64,000 bases of DNA from Metabacillus mangrovi (GCF_009711125.1 NZ_WMIB01000001.1:1-64000), one strand, 5' to 3'. Counted from the stretch's first letter, positions 17,118 through 26,497 are shown. Notes: generated by a model not told the origin, from the letters alone. Made by a program: numbers and translations.

Positions 17118-18395
17118 ATGGCTTACTTTACCGAAAACCAATCAAAGGTAAATGGAATGACGGTCCATACCATTAAAACGGATAAATACAAAACCAATAC
17201 GCTCGTTTTGAAAATGATGGCTCCGCTGAAAGAGGAAGATGTGACAAAGAGAGCAATCCTTCCATATGTCCTGCAGAGGGCAACGGAAAGATTCCGGAAA
17301 ACGTCCGAGCTGAGAAACTATTTGGATGAGCTGTACGGCGCCTCTCTTTTTGCCGATCTTTCCAAAAAGGTAGAAAACCATATCATTACCTTCCGCATGG
17401 AAGCAGCAAATGAAAAGTTTTTATCGGAAAAGACTCCTTTGCTCGAGGATGCGATCCGCCTGCTTTCGGATATCCTGCTGCGCCCGCTTGCTGCGAATGA
17501 CCGGTTTGATCCTGAGATCGTTAAAGAAGAGACGAGGACGCTGAAACAGCGCATCCAGGCGGCATATGATGATAAAATGCGCTATTCCAATCTCAGGCTT
17601 GTTCAGGAAATGTGCGAAGGGGAGCCATATGCCCTGCATGTGAACGGTGAAATTGACCAGGCGGACAGCCTGACTCCGGAATCCATTTATGAATATTATC
17701 AAAAATCCTTAAAAGAAGATAAGCTGGATTTATACTTGATCGGAGATTTTGAAGAAGAGGAAGCACGGGGCATGATCGAGCGCCACTTCGATTTCCCTGC
17801 CAATGCCCATGCGTATCCGGAAAAAGAACCGCAGTCACGCAAAAGCATTGAACCAAAAGAAGTAATAGATGAAGAGGATGTAAAACAGGGGAAGCTTAAC
17901 ATTGGCTACAGAACCAATTGTGTTTACAGCGATCACGGCTATTATGCCCTTCAGGTGTTTAACGGGGTATTCGGCGGCTTCTCCCACTCCAAGCTTTTTA
18001 TCAACGTGAGGGAAAAAGCAAGTCTCGCGTACTATGCAGCCTCACGGGTAGAATCGCATAAAGGGCTGCTTATGGTCATGTCTGGGATTGAAGTAGGCAA
18101 CTTCGACCAGGCAGTAACAATTATAAAAGAACAGATGCAGGCGATGAAGAACGGAGATTTTACAGAGGACGACCTCGCCCAGACGAAGGGTGTCATCCGT
18201 AATCAGCTGCTTGAAACCATCGACACAAGCTATGGGCTCAGCGAACTGCTTTACCAGAATGCTGCAGCCAATACAGAACGCTCTTTTGAAGAGCTGCTGG
18301 ACGGTATCTCTTCAGTGACAAAAGAAGAAGTAATAAAGGCTGCCGAACAAATTGAACTGGATACCATCTACTTTCTTAAAGGAACGGGGGCTTAA
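17118..18395 (+). CDS. ymfF: M16-family peptidase-like protein YmfF (inactive subunit)
   Basis: A 425-residue protein with the two-domain fold of M16 (insulinase/processing peptidase) family members. It lacks the zinc-binding HxxEH motif in the N-terminal half but keeps the C-terminal signature around NVREKASLAYYAASR. In M16 heterodimers one subunit is catalytic and the other not; YmfH next door carries HFLEH, so YmfF is probably its partner. The start at ATG 17118 follows GAGGAGTGA; the in-frame ATG at 17073 has no ribosome site. Two bases separate it from ymfH. The substrate is unknown. Confidence 0.9.
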   Translation: MAYFTENQSKVNGMTVHTIKTDKYKTNTLVLKMMAPLKEEDVTKRAILPYVLQRATERFRKTSELRNYLDELYGASLFADLSKKVENHIITFRMEAANEKFLSEKTPLLEDAIRLLSDILLRPLAANDRFDPEIVKEETRTLKQRIQAAYDDKMRYSNLRLVQEMCEGEPYALHVNGEIDQADSLTPESIYEYYQKSLKEDKLDLYLIGDFEEEEARGMIERHFDFPANAHAYPEKEPQSRKSIEPKEVIDEEDVKQGKLNIGYRTNCVYSDHGYYALQVFNGVFGGFSHSKLFINVREKASLAYYAASRVESHKGLLMVMSGIEVGNFDQAVTIIKEQMQAMKNGDFTEDDLAQTKGVIRNQLLETIDTSYGLSELLYQNAAANTERSFEELLDGISSVTKEEVIKAAEQIELDTIYFLKGTGA

Positions 18396-18397
18396 AA

Positions 18398-19708
18398 ATG
18401 GCAAAACCGATGCAATTCGAACAGCTTCAGGAAGAGCTTTATCATGAAGTGATGGAGAACGGATTAAATGTGTATGTCCTTCCGAAAAAAGGGTTCAACA
18501 AAACATACGCAACGTTTACGACCCGGTACGGTTCCATTGATAACGAATTCGTTCCGCTCGGACAAAACGACATGAAAAAGGTACCGGATGGCATCGCCCA
18601 CTTTTTAGAGCATAAGCTTTTTGAAAAAGAAGACGGGGATGTATTCCAGCAGTTCAGCAAACAAGGTGCGTCCTCTAATGCGTTTACTTCCTTCACCAGG
18701 ACGGCCTACTTATTCTCAAGCACGTCTGATGCGGATCAAAACCTAGAAACGCTGATCGATTTCGTGCAGGATCCTTATTTTACAGAGAAATCAGTGGATA
18801 AGGAGAAAGGGATCATCGGCCAGGAAATCAATATGTATGAGGATAATCCCGACTGGAGGCTTTATTTTGGCCTGATCTCAAGCATGTATGAAAAGCACCC
18901 GGTAAAAATTGATATCGCTGGAACTGTAGAATCCATATCCCACATTACGAAGGATCTGCTCTACGAGTGCTATCACACCTTTTACCACCCAAGCAACATG
19001 CTCCTTTTCATCACAGGTCCGGTAGACCCTGCCGAGGTTTTGAAGCAGGTAAGGGATAACCAGCAGAAAAAAACCTTTGAAAAACCGGAACTGATCAAGC
19101 GGCCGGAGCTTTCTGAAAAAAGGGAAGTAAGCAAAAAAGACGAAAAACTCGCGATGAACGTCCAGTCCTCGAAATGCCTAATCGGCATAAAAGCACCGGA
19201 GACCGGCTTATCCGGCAAAGAGCTTCTGAAAAAAGAACTGACAGCAAACCTCGTGCTTGACGTTCTTTTCGGAAAAAGCTCAGATGCTTTTCAGAGCATG
19301 TACAGCAGCGGACTCATCGACGATACATTCAGCTATGATTATACCGAAGAGGAAAGCTTTGGCTTTGGCATGATCGGCGGCGATACCGACCAGCCTGAAG
19401 AGCTGGCAGCGAAGACGAAAGAGGTCCTTTTTGCAGCAAGGGAAGCGGGCATTGATGAAAAAAGACTGAAAACCGCCATCAAAAAAAGGATCGGTGCGTT
19501 CCTGAGGGCTGCCAATTCACCTGAATACATCGCCAACCAATTCACACGTTATGCTTTCAACGATATGAACCTTTTTGATGTGGTTCCTGTCCTTGAAGGC
19601 ATCCAGAAAAAGGATGCGGATGAATTGCTTCAGATCCTGGCTGATGAAGACCAGCTCACCGTGTTCACGATCGTCCCAAAAGATAAAAAGACAAAAACCG
19701 CCGGCTGA
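18398..19708 (+). CDS. ymfH: M16-family zinc metallopeptidase YmfH
   Basis: A 436-residue peptidase with the inverted zinc motif HFLEH (H68, E71, H72). The third zinc ligand is expected in the downstream IIGQEINMYEDNPDW segment, where a conserved glutamate sits. It forms the active half of the YmfF/YmfH pair. It starts two bases after ymfF within the same operon (ymfF-ymfH-ymfI-ymfJ), as in B. subtilis. Its length matches the family. The physiological substrate is not known. Confidence 0.92.
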   Translation: MAKPMQFEQLQEELYHEVMENGLNVYVLPKKGFNKTYATFTTRYGSIDNEFVPLGQNDMKKVPDGIAHFLEHKLFEKEDGDVFQQFSKQGASSNAFTSFTRTAYLFSSTSDADQNLETLIDFVQDPYFTEKSVDKEKGIIGQEINMYEDNPDWRLYFGLISSMYEKHPVKIDIAGTVESISHITKDLLYECYHTFYHPSNMLLFITGPVDPAEVLKQVRDNQQKKTFEKPELIKRPELSEKREVSKKDEKLAMNVQSSKCLIGIKAPETGLSGKELLKKELTANLVLDVLFGKSSDAFQSMYSSGLIDDTFSYDYTEEESFGFGMIGGDTDQPEELAAKTKEVLFAAREAGIDEKRLKTAIKKRIGAFLRAANSPEYIANQFTRYAFNDMNLFDVVPVLEGIQKKDADELLQILADEDQLTVFTIVPKDKKTKTAG

Positions 19709-19746
19709 CTTCAGCCGGTATTTCTTTGAGGAGAGGAGAGGGCGGA

Positions 19747-20466
19747 ATGAAACATGCGCTCATAACCGGCGCAAGCGGGGGAATAGGTTCTTCTGCCGCC
19801 ATCAGGCTGAGCCGGGAAGGATACAGCCTTTATCTGCATTACTGCAGAAACGCCAAAAAAGCAGACGAATTAAAAGAAAAGCTGGAAGCAGAAGGGATAC
19901 GATGCAGAACGATCCAATCCGACCTTTCAGCGCCGGACGGTCCTGACCGGCTGCTGAACCAGATCGAAGACCCGATTGACCTTGTCGTCTTATCAAGCGG
20001 GACGGCGCCATACGGGCTGATCACCGATCTGAGTGATCAAGAAGCAGCAGCCCAAATCCAGCTGCATGTCACAAGCCCATTTCTGCTTGTAAAAAAACTA
20101 ACTCCCGGGATGGTGGCAAGAAAAGCCGGAAACATTGTGTTCATCACATCCATTTGGGGAGAAACAGGAGCCTCCTGCGAGGTCCTCTATTCGATGGCTA
20201 AAGGCGGCCAAAACCTGTTTGTCAAAGCGCTCGCGAAGGAACTCGCCCCAAGCGGCATCCGCGTAAACGCCGTTTCCCCGGGAGCAGTTTCAACAGACAT
20301 GCTTGCCTCCTTTACCACGGAAGAACTATCGGCACTGCAGGAGGAGATCCCCGCAGGAAGAATCGGCAAGCCCGAAGAAGTCGCTGAAGCAGTTGCCTTT
20401 CTGGCCTCAGAAAAAGCCTCCTACATTACAGGTCACATTCTTTCAGTCAACGGAGGATGGAACTGA
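19747..20466 (+). CDS. ymfI: Short-chain dehydrogenase/reductase YmfI
   Basis: A 239-residue classical SDR. The NAD(P)-binding motif TGASGGIG is at residues 7-14, the catalytic tyrosine and lysine are Y148 and K152 in YSMAKGG, and the serine lies in FITSIWG. FabG-like proteins reduce 3-oxoacyl groups, but the true substrate of YmfI is unknown. GAGGAGAGGAGAGGGCGG gives a very strong ribosome site before ATG 19747; the upstream in-frame TTG at 19726 is part of that purine run and is rejected. Confidence 0.9.
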   Translation: MKHALITGASGGIGSSAAIRLSREGYSLYLHYCRNAKKADELKEKLEAEGIRCRTIQSDLSAPDGPDRLLNQIEDPIDLVVLSSGTAPYGLITDLSDQEAAAQIQLHVTSPFLLVKKLTPGMVARKAGNIVFITSIWGETGASCEVLYSMAKGGQNLFVKALAKELAPSGIRVNAVSPGAVSTDMLASFTTEELSALQEEIPAGRIGKPEEVAEAVAFLASEKASYITGHILSVNGGWN

Positions 20467-20538
20467 AAAACATGCATAAATTTCTCCCGTTCAGCAAAAC
20501 TAACGTTGTAATTCATTTTGAGGACTGGAGGAATGACA

Positions 20539-20811
20539 ATGTCCGTATTGAACAACTGGGATTCCTGGAAAAACTTCCTTGGGGACCGTCTTCACCATGC
20601 AGAAAACAGCGGAATGAGCCGCGAGACCGTTTCCGGCCTGGCATATGAAATCGGAGGATACCTGGCCAATCAGGTTGAATCCAAAAACGACCAGGAAAAA
20701 GTATTGGCTGATCTCTGGAGCGTAGCAAGCGAAGAAGAACAGCATGCAATCGCCAACATGATGGTGAAGCTTGTAAGCAACAACGGTACAGAAGGTCAAG
20801 GTACCCACTGA
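20539..20811 (+). CDS. ymfJ: DUF3243 protein YmfJ
   Basis: A 90-residue soluble protein of the DUF3243 family, function unknown, found in the same place in many Bacillaceae. It begins MSVLNNWDSWKNFLGDRL and is rich in Glu, Asn and Gln, probably all-helical. I prefer ATG 20539, seven bases after GGAGG; ATG 20533 in the same frame is only one base from it. Last gene of the ymfF operon, closed by a terminator. The tandem array begins about 120 bp downstream. Confidence 0.88.
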   Translation: MSVLNNWDSWKNFLGDRLHHAENSGMSRETVSGLAYEIGGYLANQVESKNDQEKVLADLWSVASEEEQHAIANMMVKLVSNNGTEGQGTH

Positions 20812-20816
20812 ACCGG

Positions 20817-20844
20817 AAAGAGAGGCTGAAGCCTCTCTTTTTTT
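20817..20844 (+). terminator. Terminator after ymfJ
   Basis: Stem AAAGAGAGGCT/AGCCTCTCTTT with a two-base loop in the ideal fold (four or more bases in practice) and a T run. Confidence 0.88.
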
Positions 20845-20932
20845 ATGGAACGGGGCTTCCGTAGGATGCAGAATAAGAGGGCTGACCGGACTAGTCAAGA
20901 TTGATGACGGATGGCAAGTAGCTGGAGGGATC

Positions 20933-21409
20933 GGACAAATTAGCGGCAGGAACGGACAAATTAAGATCGGTGACGGACAAAATAAGCAGCCTTCCGGACA
21001 GATAACTGGAGCTAACGGACAAATAACTGGGATCGGACAAATTAGCGGCAGGAACGGACAATTTAAGATCGGTGACGGACAAAATAAGCAGTTTGACGGC
21101 CAGATAAATGGGGCTAACGGACAAATAAATGGGAACGGACAAATTCGCGGCAGGAACGGACAAATTAAGATCGGTGACGGACAAAATAAGCAGTTTGACG
21201 GACAGATAACTGGTGCTAACGGACAAATAAATGGGATCGGACAAATAAGCAGCAGGAACGGACAAATTAAGATCGGTGACGGACAAAATATGCAGCCTGA
21301 CGGACAGATAACTGGTGCTAACGGACAAATAAATGGAATCGGACAAATAAGCAGCAGGAACGGACAAATTAAGCGCTGTGACGGACAAATTAAGTGCGTT
21401 AACGGGAAA
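20933..21409. repeat. Tandem array 1: 21/18-bp units, 102-bp higher-order repeat
   Basis: Twenty-three cores of the form GGACAAATWA (a few variants, one GGCCA at 21098) start at 20933, 20954, 20975, 20996, 21017, 21035 and so on to 21383, with a decayed one at 21404. The spacing is 21, 21, 21, 21, 18 and repeats without error, giving a 102-bp unit present about 4.7 times. Each of the five variable segments between cores recurs in the next 102-bp unit. The plus strand has a stop in nearly every unit; the minus strand is open in two frames, giving heptads such as ICPFLPL or LSVTDLN, but has no convincing start. It lies between the ymfJ terminator and ymfK. Function unknown. Confidence 0.9.
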
Positions 21410-21643
21410 TAATCCGCCTGCCAGCCACCCCTCATCCTCATCTGTATGCAGACTGCAATGCAGTAAAACCCCGCCTTCTCCACTGCCTGTTTGCTACTGT
21501 GAACTTCTTAGTATCCAAAGTCAGCCATTCTCCATGTTCTTCCTCCATTAAAAGGTTTAGGCAATTCTTCTTTCTAAATACAGAAAAATGCTTTATTATA
21601 AGTTTATAGGTACAGATCGCCTCAATCGAAAGGGGGATTCTTC
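21410..21643 (+). other. Intergenic stretch between array 1 and ymfK
   Basis: No gene visible. The last 60 bases are AT-rich, with TTATTATAA near 21593 as a possible -10 for ymfK, but no clear -35. Confidence 0.4.
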
Positions 21644-22435
21644 TTGCAAAAGGAAGAATGGTACTTGGAGTATGAAATTCAGAAAAACCGGCCTGGTCTT
21701 CTTGGGGACGTATCGTCTCTTCTAGGGATGCTCTCTATTAACATCGTCACGATAAATGGTGTAGATGATTCCCGGCGGGGTCTGCTGCTTAAATGTGAAC
21801 ACAATGATCAAATCAAGCGACTTGAATCGATTTTACATACAATGGATACGATTACGGTTACCAAGTTAAGAAAACCGAAATTGCGCGACCGCCTGGCGGT
21901 CAGGCATGGACGATATATACAGCGTGATGCGGATGATAAAAAGACATTTCGCTTTGTAAGAGATGAACTGGGTCTTCTCGTTGATTTTATGGCAGAGCTG
22001 ATGAAGCAGGACGGACATAAGCTGATTGGGATACGGGGGATGCCGCGTGTCGGCAAAACGGAGTCGATTGTCGCCTCCAGTGTATGCGCAAACAAACGAT
22101 GGCTGTTTGTTTCTTCCACTTTGCTGAAACAAACGCTGCGGAGCCAGCTGATTGCTGACGAGTATGATTCCAACAACCTTTTTATCATTGACGGTATCGT
22201 GTCGACACGGAGAGGTACGGAACGCCATTTGCAGCTTGTACGGGAAATTATGCGCCTTTCGGCTACGAAAATTGTCGAACATCCAGATATTTTCGTGCAG
22301 AATACCGAATATTCGCTGGATGATTTTGATTACATTATTGAGCTTCGCAATGATCCCGATGAGGAGATTACATATGAGGATGCCGAGGAGCCGCAGATGT
22401 TTGACCAATCGGCGTTTTCTGGATTTGATTTTTAA
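21644..22435 (+). CDS. ymfK: DUF3388 protein YmfK with ACT-like domain
   Basis: A 263-residue protein of unknown function. Residues 5-75 look like an ACT regulatory domain (EYEIQKNRPGLLGDVSSLLG). The rest is DUF3388 and contains a P-loop-like GMPRVGKT at 132-139, followed by a candidate Walker B strand LFIIDG. So it may bind a nucleotide and a small ligand, as an inference. The start is TTG 21644 after AAAGGGGG. It sits upstream of rodZ with a 19-base gap and is probably in the same transcript. Confidence 0.85.
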   Translation: MQKEEWYLEYEIQKNRPGLLGDVSSLLGMLSINIVTINGVDDSRRGLLLKCEHNDQIKRLESILHTMDTITVTKLRKPKLRDRLAVRHGRYIQRDADDKKTFRFVRDELGLLVDFMAELMKQDGHKLIGIRGMPRVGKTESIVASSVCANKRWLFVSSTLLKQTLRSQLIADEYDSNNLFIIDGIVSTRRGTERHLQLVREIMRLSATKIVEHPDIFVQNTEYSLDDFDYIIELRNDPDEEITYEDAEEPQMFDQSAFSGFDF

Positions 22436-22453
22436 TTATGGAAGGTGTTATGT

Positions 22454-23344
22454 TTGAGTGAATTAGGAAACCGCCTGAAGCAAGCGAGGGAAGAGAAGCA
22501 GCTGACACTGGATGATTTGCAGTCATTGACGAAAATCCAGAAAAGATATCTGATCGGAATTGAAGAAGGCAATTACAAAATCATGCCGGGCAAATTTTAC
22601 GTCCGCGCTTTTATTAAGCAGTACGCAGAAGCTGTCGGACTTGATCCGGACGAGCTTTTTGAACAATACCGGAGCGATGTGCCTGATAACGGCCACGATG
22701 AAGAACTTCCAGGCCAGCTTTCCAGAGTCCAGTCACAAAGAGAGCTTCCGGAAACGGCTTCAAAGGCCATTGATCTGCTTCCTAAATTGATTGTTATTGT
22801 ATTAATCATTGCTGCAGCAGTAGTGCTGTGGATCATCGGCCAGAACTTTACAGGCGCCGAAAAGCCTAAAACCTCTCAGCCCGAAGCGGAGTCAATCGGC
22901 TCTGAAGTGAAAATGGATGATTCGCTTAAAGAGACTGAAAATGATAAAGAGGAGGAGAAGCCTGCCCAGGATCCTCCTGCTGAAAAGGCTGAACCCCCAA
23001 AAGAAGAGAAGCCTGCAGTATCAGTCAGCGGAAAAGCAACAGGGAGCGGTACTTCTGAGTACACGGTAACCGGTGCAGATCAATTGCAGATTGAATTAAC
23101 AGGAAAAGGTTCTGCCTGGATTTCAGTAACAAGCGGAAAACAATCTCTTTATACCGGAACGCTGAAAAAAGGCACGACCGAAAAAGTAAACGCGGGCAGC
23201 CTAAAAGAAGCGAGAATCCGTATTGGAAATACAACAAATACAGATATTAAAGTAAACGGACAGCCGCTGAAATATGTCATTCAGCCTTCCGAACGCATGA
23301 CCCAGACGATTACTCTTACTAAATCAGAAAAGCCATCAAGCTGA
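22454..23344 (+). CDS. rodZ: Cell-shape protein RodZ (YmfM)
   Basis: A 296-residue bitopic membrane protein. Residues 5-70 form a Cro-type helix-turn-helix that binds MreB rather than DNA; one membrane helix lies at about 111-132; a Pro/Glu/Lys-rich linker leads to a C-terminal beta domain (DUF4115, about 205-285) outside the cell. It links the MreB cytoskeleton to wall synthesis. The start is TTG 22454 after GGAAGGTG; the upstream GTG at 22445 overlaps that site. The stop codon is part of a terminator hairpin. Confidence 0.92.
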   Translation: MSELGNRLKQAREEKQLTLDDLQSLTKIQKRYLIGIEEGNYKIMPGKFYVRAFIKQYAEAVGLDPDELFEQYRSDVPDNGHDEELPGQLSRVQSQRELPETASKAIDLLPKLIVIVLIIAAAVVLWIIGQNFTGAEKPKTSQPEAESIGSEVKMDDSLKETENDKEEEKPAQDPPAEKAEPPKEEKPAVSVSGKATGSGTSEYTVTGADQLQIELTGKGSAWISVTSGKQSLYTGTLKKGTTEKVNAGSLKEARIRIGNTTNTDIKVNGQPLKYVIQPSERMTQTITLTKSEKPSS

Positions 23345-23355
23345 TGGCTTTTCTT
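23326..23355 (+). terminator. Terminator embedding the rodZ stop codon
   Basis: A perfect 13-bp stem AGAAAAGCCATCA/TGATGGCTTTTCT; TGA of rodZ is the first triplet of the right arm. pgsA starts 33 bases after it, so a ribosome finishing rodZ may modulate read-through. Confidence 0.8.
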
Positions 23356-23387
23356 CCATTAAACGCATTGGAAGAGAAGGAGAATGA

Positions 23388-23969
23388 ATGATGAATTTGC
23401 CTAATAAAATAACCGTTTCACGAATCCTGCTGATCCCGGTTTTCATGCTTATTATGCTTGCACCGCTGGACTGGGGGACCATCAGCCTGGCCGGCACTGA
23501 AATGCCTGTTACCCAGTTTGCCGGCGCCCTGCTGTTTATTTTAGCGTCCGTTACAGACTGGATAGACGGATACTATGCCCGTAAATACAATATGGTAACC
23601 AATCTTGGGAAGTTTCTGGATCCGCTGGCTGATAAGCTCCTCGTATCGGCAGCATTGATTATTCTCGTGGAGCTTCAGCTTGCTCCTTCCTGGATGGTTA
23701 TCATTATCATAAGCAGGGAATTTGCAGTTACAGGGCTGCGGCTGATTTTGGCAAATGAAGGAGAAGTAGTGGCTGCCAACATGCTCGGCAAAATTAAAAC
23801 ATGGACGCAGATCATTGCGATTTCCCTTCTTCTGCTGAATAACTTCCCGTTCGAACCGCTCAATTTCCCGCTGGCGGATATTGCACTTTGGATTGCGGTC
23901 CTGTTTACAGTCATCTCGGGCTGGGATTATTTTGCGAAAAATAAAAAGGCCTTTCTGAACTCAAAATAA
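23388..23969 (+). CDS. pgsA: Phosphatidylglycerophosphate synthase
   Basis: A 193-residue integral membrane enzyme that joins CDP-diacylglycerol and glycerol 3-phosphate, the committed step to phosphatidylglycerol and cardiolipin. The CDP-alcohol phosphatidyltransferase motif is complete: D..DG..AR (in DWIDGYYARKYN), then G...D...D (in GKFLDPLADKL). About five membrane helices. AAGGAG at 23377 serves ATG 23388 or 23391. The order rodZ-pgsA-cinA-recA is standard in Bacillus. Confidence 0.96.
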   Translation: MMNLPNKITVSRILLIPVFMLIMLAPLDWGTISLAGTEMPVTQFAGALLFILASVTDWIDGYYARKYNMVTNLGKFLDPLADKLLVSAALIILVELQLAPSWMVIIIISREFAVTGLRLILANEGEVVAANMLGKIKTWTQIIAISLLLLNNFPFEPLNFPLADIALWIAVLFTVISGWDYFAKNKKAFLNSK

Positions 23970-23987
23970 TTAGCAAAGAGGGATTGT

Positions 23988-25241
23988 ATGGATACAAAAA
24001 CTGAAATTATTGCAGTAGGCTCCGAGCTCCTTCTTGGCCAGATCGCAAACACGAACGCCCAATTCATTTCATCTGAACTTGCCGAAATGGGGTTTAATAC
24101 TTATTACCATACAGTTGCGGGCGATAACGCGGAAAGACTTACAGCTGCGATTGAAACAGCACGATCAAGATCAAATGTGATCATCTTCACTGGAGGACTC
24201 GGTCCGACGAAAGATGATCTGACAAAAGAAACAATCGCGGCAAACCTGAACCGGAGACTGGTGATGGATGAAGAAGCGATGGCATCGATCGAACGGTACT
24301 TTAAAAAAATAGACCGTAAAATGTCAGAAAACAACAGGAAACAGGCACTTGTGCTTGAGGGTTCCAGAATACTGAAAAACGAGACCGGCATGGCTCCCGG
24401 CATGGCTTTTGAATCGGAGGGAATCCACTATATTCTGCTGCCGGGCCCGCCATCTGAAATGCGCCCGATGTTCTCGAATTACGCCAGGCCGTATCTTTTG
24501 GAACAGCTTGGAGAACAGGAACAGATTATCTCCCGTGTCCTCCGGTATTTTGCAATAGGAGAATCCCAGCTTGAAGCAGAGCTTGAGGATTTGATCGATT
24601 CCCAATCCAACCCGACGATCGCGCCGCTTGCCGGGGAAGGGGAAGTGACCCTCAGACTGACATGCCGGCATAAAGAGGCGACCACAGCGGTTCAGCTTCT
24701 TAATGAGACAGAACAGAAGATAAATGAAAGAGTCGGAGAGTACTTTTACGGCTATGAAAATACGAGCATCATGCAGGTTCTTACCGATGAACTGATGGAG
24801 CGGAAGATTACGATTGCATCTGCTGAAAGCCTGACCGGCGGATTGTTTTCGGAACAGCTCACTACCGTCAAGGGGACATCAAGTGTTCTGATGGGAGGCA
24901 TCGTCTGCTATACAAACGAGATGAAAGAGAACGTGCTGCGAGTTGATCCTGAAACTCTGGAAAAAGAAGGAGCAGTCAGTGAACAATGTGCAAGAGAACT
25001 TGCAGAGAACATCAGAAGCATCGCCGGAAGTGATATCGGTATAAGCTTTACCGGTGAAGCGGGTCCTGAACCAATGGAGGGTCATCCTGCAGGCACTGTG
25101 TTTATCGGGATTGCCTCCTCAGAAGAAACGGAGGTCCACAGGCTGGCCCTGGCTGGAAGCCGTGACGGGATCAGAAAAAGGTCTGTCAAATATGGATGCC
25201 GGCTATTGCTGAAGCACCTGCAAAAACATACAGCTCTCTGA
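23988..25241 (+). CDS. cinA: CinA: NMN amidase / ADP-ribose pyrophosphatase-like protein
   Basis: A 417-residue two-domain protein. The N-terminal MoCF-like domain (1-170) starts with [15 protein letters not shown]; the C-terminal CinA/PncC domain (about 255-410) includes [15 protein letters not shown] and FTGEAGPEP. The C-terminal domain deamidates nicotinamide mononucleotide in the family; the protein is also linked to competence. It precedes recA, but a terminator and a LexA-controlled promoter lie between, so recA has mostly separate control here. Confidence 0.93.
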   Translation: MDTKTEIIAVGSELLLGQIANTNAQFISSELAEMGFNTYYHTVAGDNAERLTAAIETARSRSNVIIFTGGLGPTKDDLTKETIAANLNRRLVMDEEAMASIERYFKKIDRKMSENNRKQALVLEGSRILKNETGMAPGMAFESEGIHYILLPGPPSEMRPMFSNYARPYLLEQLGEQEQIISRVLRYFAIGESQLEAELEDLIDSQSNPTIAPLAGEGEVTLRLTCRHKEATTAVQLLNETEQKINERVGEYFYGYENTSIMQVLTDELMERKITIASAESLTGGLFSEQLTTVKGTSSVLMGGIVCYTNEMKENVLRVDPETLEKEGAVSEQCARELAENIRSIAGSDIGISFTGEAGPEPMEGHPAGTVFIGIASSEETEVHRLALAGSRDGIRKRSVKYGCRLLLKHLQKHTAL

Positions 25242-25258
25242 AGCTGTATGTTTTTTTT
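25226..25258 (+). terminator. Terminator embedding the cinA stop codon
   Basis: Stem ACATACAGCT/AGCTGTATGT with a 6-base loop that contains the cinA TGA, then eight T's. Confidence 0.9.
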
Positions 25259-25336
25259 GGACTTAAATTGGCTTTGATATTATAATTTTCCCTATAGCAA
25301 AAGAACATTTTTCATAGAGCAAATCAGAGAAATAAT

Positions 25337-25350
25337 CGAATAAATGTTCG
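25337..25350. promoter_or_regulatory. LexA (SOS) box ahead of recA
   Basis: CGAATAAATGTTCG fits the Bacillus SOS box CGAACNNNNGTTCG with one mismatch (T for C in the left arm). It ends ten bases before the recA -35. Confidence 0.8.
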
Positions 25351-25359
25351 CCTTTTTTC

Positions 25360-25388
25360 TTGGCAAACGAGGTGAAATAGGATATAGT
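25360..25388 (+). promoter_or_regulatory. recA promoter
   Basis: TTGGCA (25360-25365), a 17-bp spacer and TATAGT (25383-25388), five of six matches each to the sigma-A consensus. Confidence 0.8.
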
Positions 25389-25422
25389 ATTAGTAGGTTA
25401 AGAATATGAGGAGGAACGATAG

Positions 25423-26460
25423 ATGAATGACCGTCAAGCAGCCTTGGATATGGCTTTAAAACAAATAGAAAAGCAGTTTGGTAAAGGTTCGATTATGAAG
25501 CTTGGAGAACAGACAGACCGTAAAGTTTCTACGGTGCCAAGCGGATCGCTCGCATTGGATGTAGCTCTGGGAATAGGCGGATATCCACGCGGCCGTATTA
25601 TTGAAATCTACGGGCCGGAGAGCTCAGGTAAAACGACTGTAGCCCTTCACGCCATTGCCGAGGTTCAGCGCCAGGGGGGACAGGCTGCATTTATTGATGC
25701 CGAGCATGCCCTTGATCCGGTTTATGCGCAAAAACTTGGAGTTAACATCGATGAACTCCTTCTATCCCAGCCGGATACCGGTGAACAGGCACTTGAAATT
25801 GCCGAGGCCCTTGTCCGAAGCGGAGCAGTTGACATCCTGGTTATCGATTCAGTGGCAGCACTTGTGCCTAAAGCAGAGATTGAAGGAGAAATGGGAGACT
25901 CCCATGTCGGGCTTCAGGCTCGCCTGATGTCCCAGGCTCTCAGAAAATTATCCGGTGCCATCAGCAAGTCTAAAACGATCGCCATTTTCATTAACCAAAT
26001 ACGTGAAAAAGTAGGCGTTATGTTCGGGAATCCTGAAACTACACCGGGTGGACGGGCTCTGAAATTCTATTCTTCTGTCCGCCTCGAAGTGCGCCGTGCC
26101 GAGCAGCTCAAGCAGGGGAACGATGTAATGGGGAACAAAACAAAAATTAAAGTGGTTAAAAATAAAGTTGCTCCTCCATTCAGAACAGCTGAAGTTGATA
26201 TTATGTACGGTGAAGGGATCTCCAGAGAAGGGGAAATCATCGACATGGGAACGGATCTCGATATCGTTCAGAAGAGCGGTTCCTGGTATTCCTTCAATGA
26301 GGACCGTCTCGGACAGGGACGCGAGAATTCGAAGCAGTTCCTGAAGGAAAATACCAATATTGCATCTATTATTCATAAGCAAATCAGGGACCATTATAAT
26401 CTTGATGCAGAGGTTGAGGCTCCTGCTGAAGATGAAGAGCTGTTTGAACTGGAAGACTAA
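25423..26460 (+). CDS. recA: Recombinase RecA
   Basis: A 345-residue ATPase that forms filaments on single-stranded DNA, drives homologous recombination and triggers LexA self-cleavage. Walker [10 protein letters not shown] is at residues 64-72; loop L2 around [17 protein letters not shown] is intact; the acidic C-terminal tail is typical. GAGGAACG is the ribosome site. Regulation by LexA is shown by the upstream SOS box, and the window also holds the lexA 3' end. Confidence 0.98.
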   Translation: MNDRQAALDMALKQIEKQFGKGSIMKLGEQTDRKVSTVPSGSLALDVALGIGGYPRGRIIEIYGPESSGKTTVALHAIAEVQRQGGQAAFIDAEHALDPVYAQKLGVNIDELLLSQPDTGEQALEIAEALVRSGAVDILVIDSVAALVPKAEIEGEMGDSHVGLQARLMSQALRKLSGAISKSKTIAIFINQIREKVGVMFGNPETTPGGRALKFYSSVRLEVRRAEQLKQGNDVMGNKTKIKVVKNKVAPPFRTAEVDIMYGEGISREGEIIDMGTDLDIVQKSGSWYSFNEDRLGQGRENSKQFLKENTNIASIIHKQIRDHYNLDAEVEAPAEDEELFELED

Positions 26461-26471
26461 GAACGATCCGG

Positions 26472-26497
26472 AAAGAGGGGGAAACCCCTCTTTTTAT
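26472..26497 (+). terminator. Terminator after recA
   Basis: Stem AAAGAGGGG/CCCCTCTTT with a GAAA loop, then T's. Confidence 0.92.

Noticed and set aside
20933-21409. CRISPR array
   Set aside because: Cores are only about ten bases, spacers are 8-11 bases and recur in each 102-bp block, and no cas gene is present.
20500-21483. Long minus-strand open frames through array 1 (327 residues, and a second frame at 20891-21388)
   Set aside because: They are open because the repeat unit is a multiple of three and lacks minus-strand stops; two frames are open at once, no convincing ribosome site precedes either, and the longer one runs antisense into ymfJ. Substitutions between 102-bp blocks change amino acids freely.
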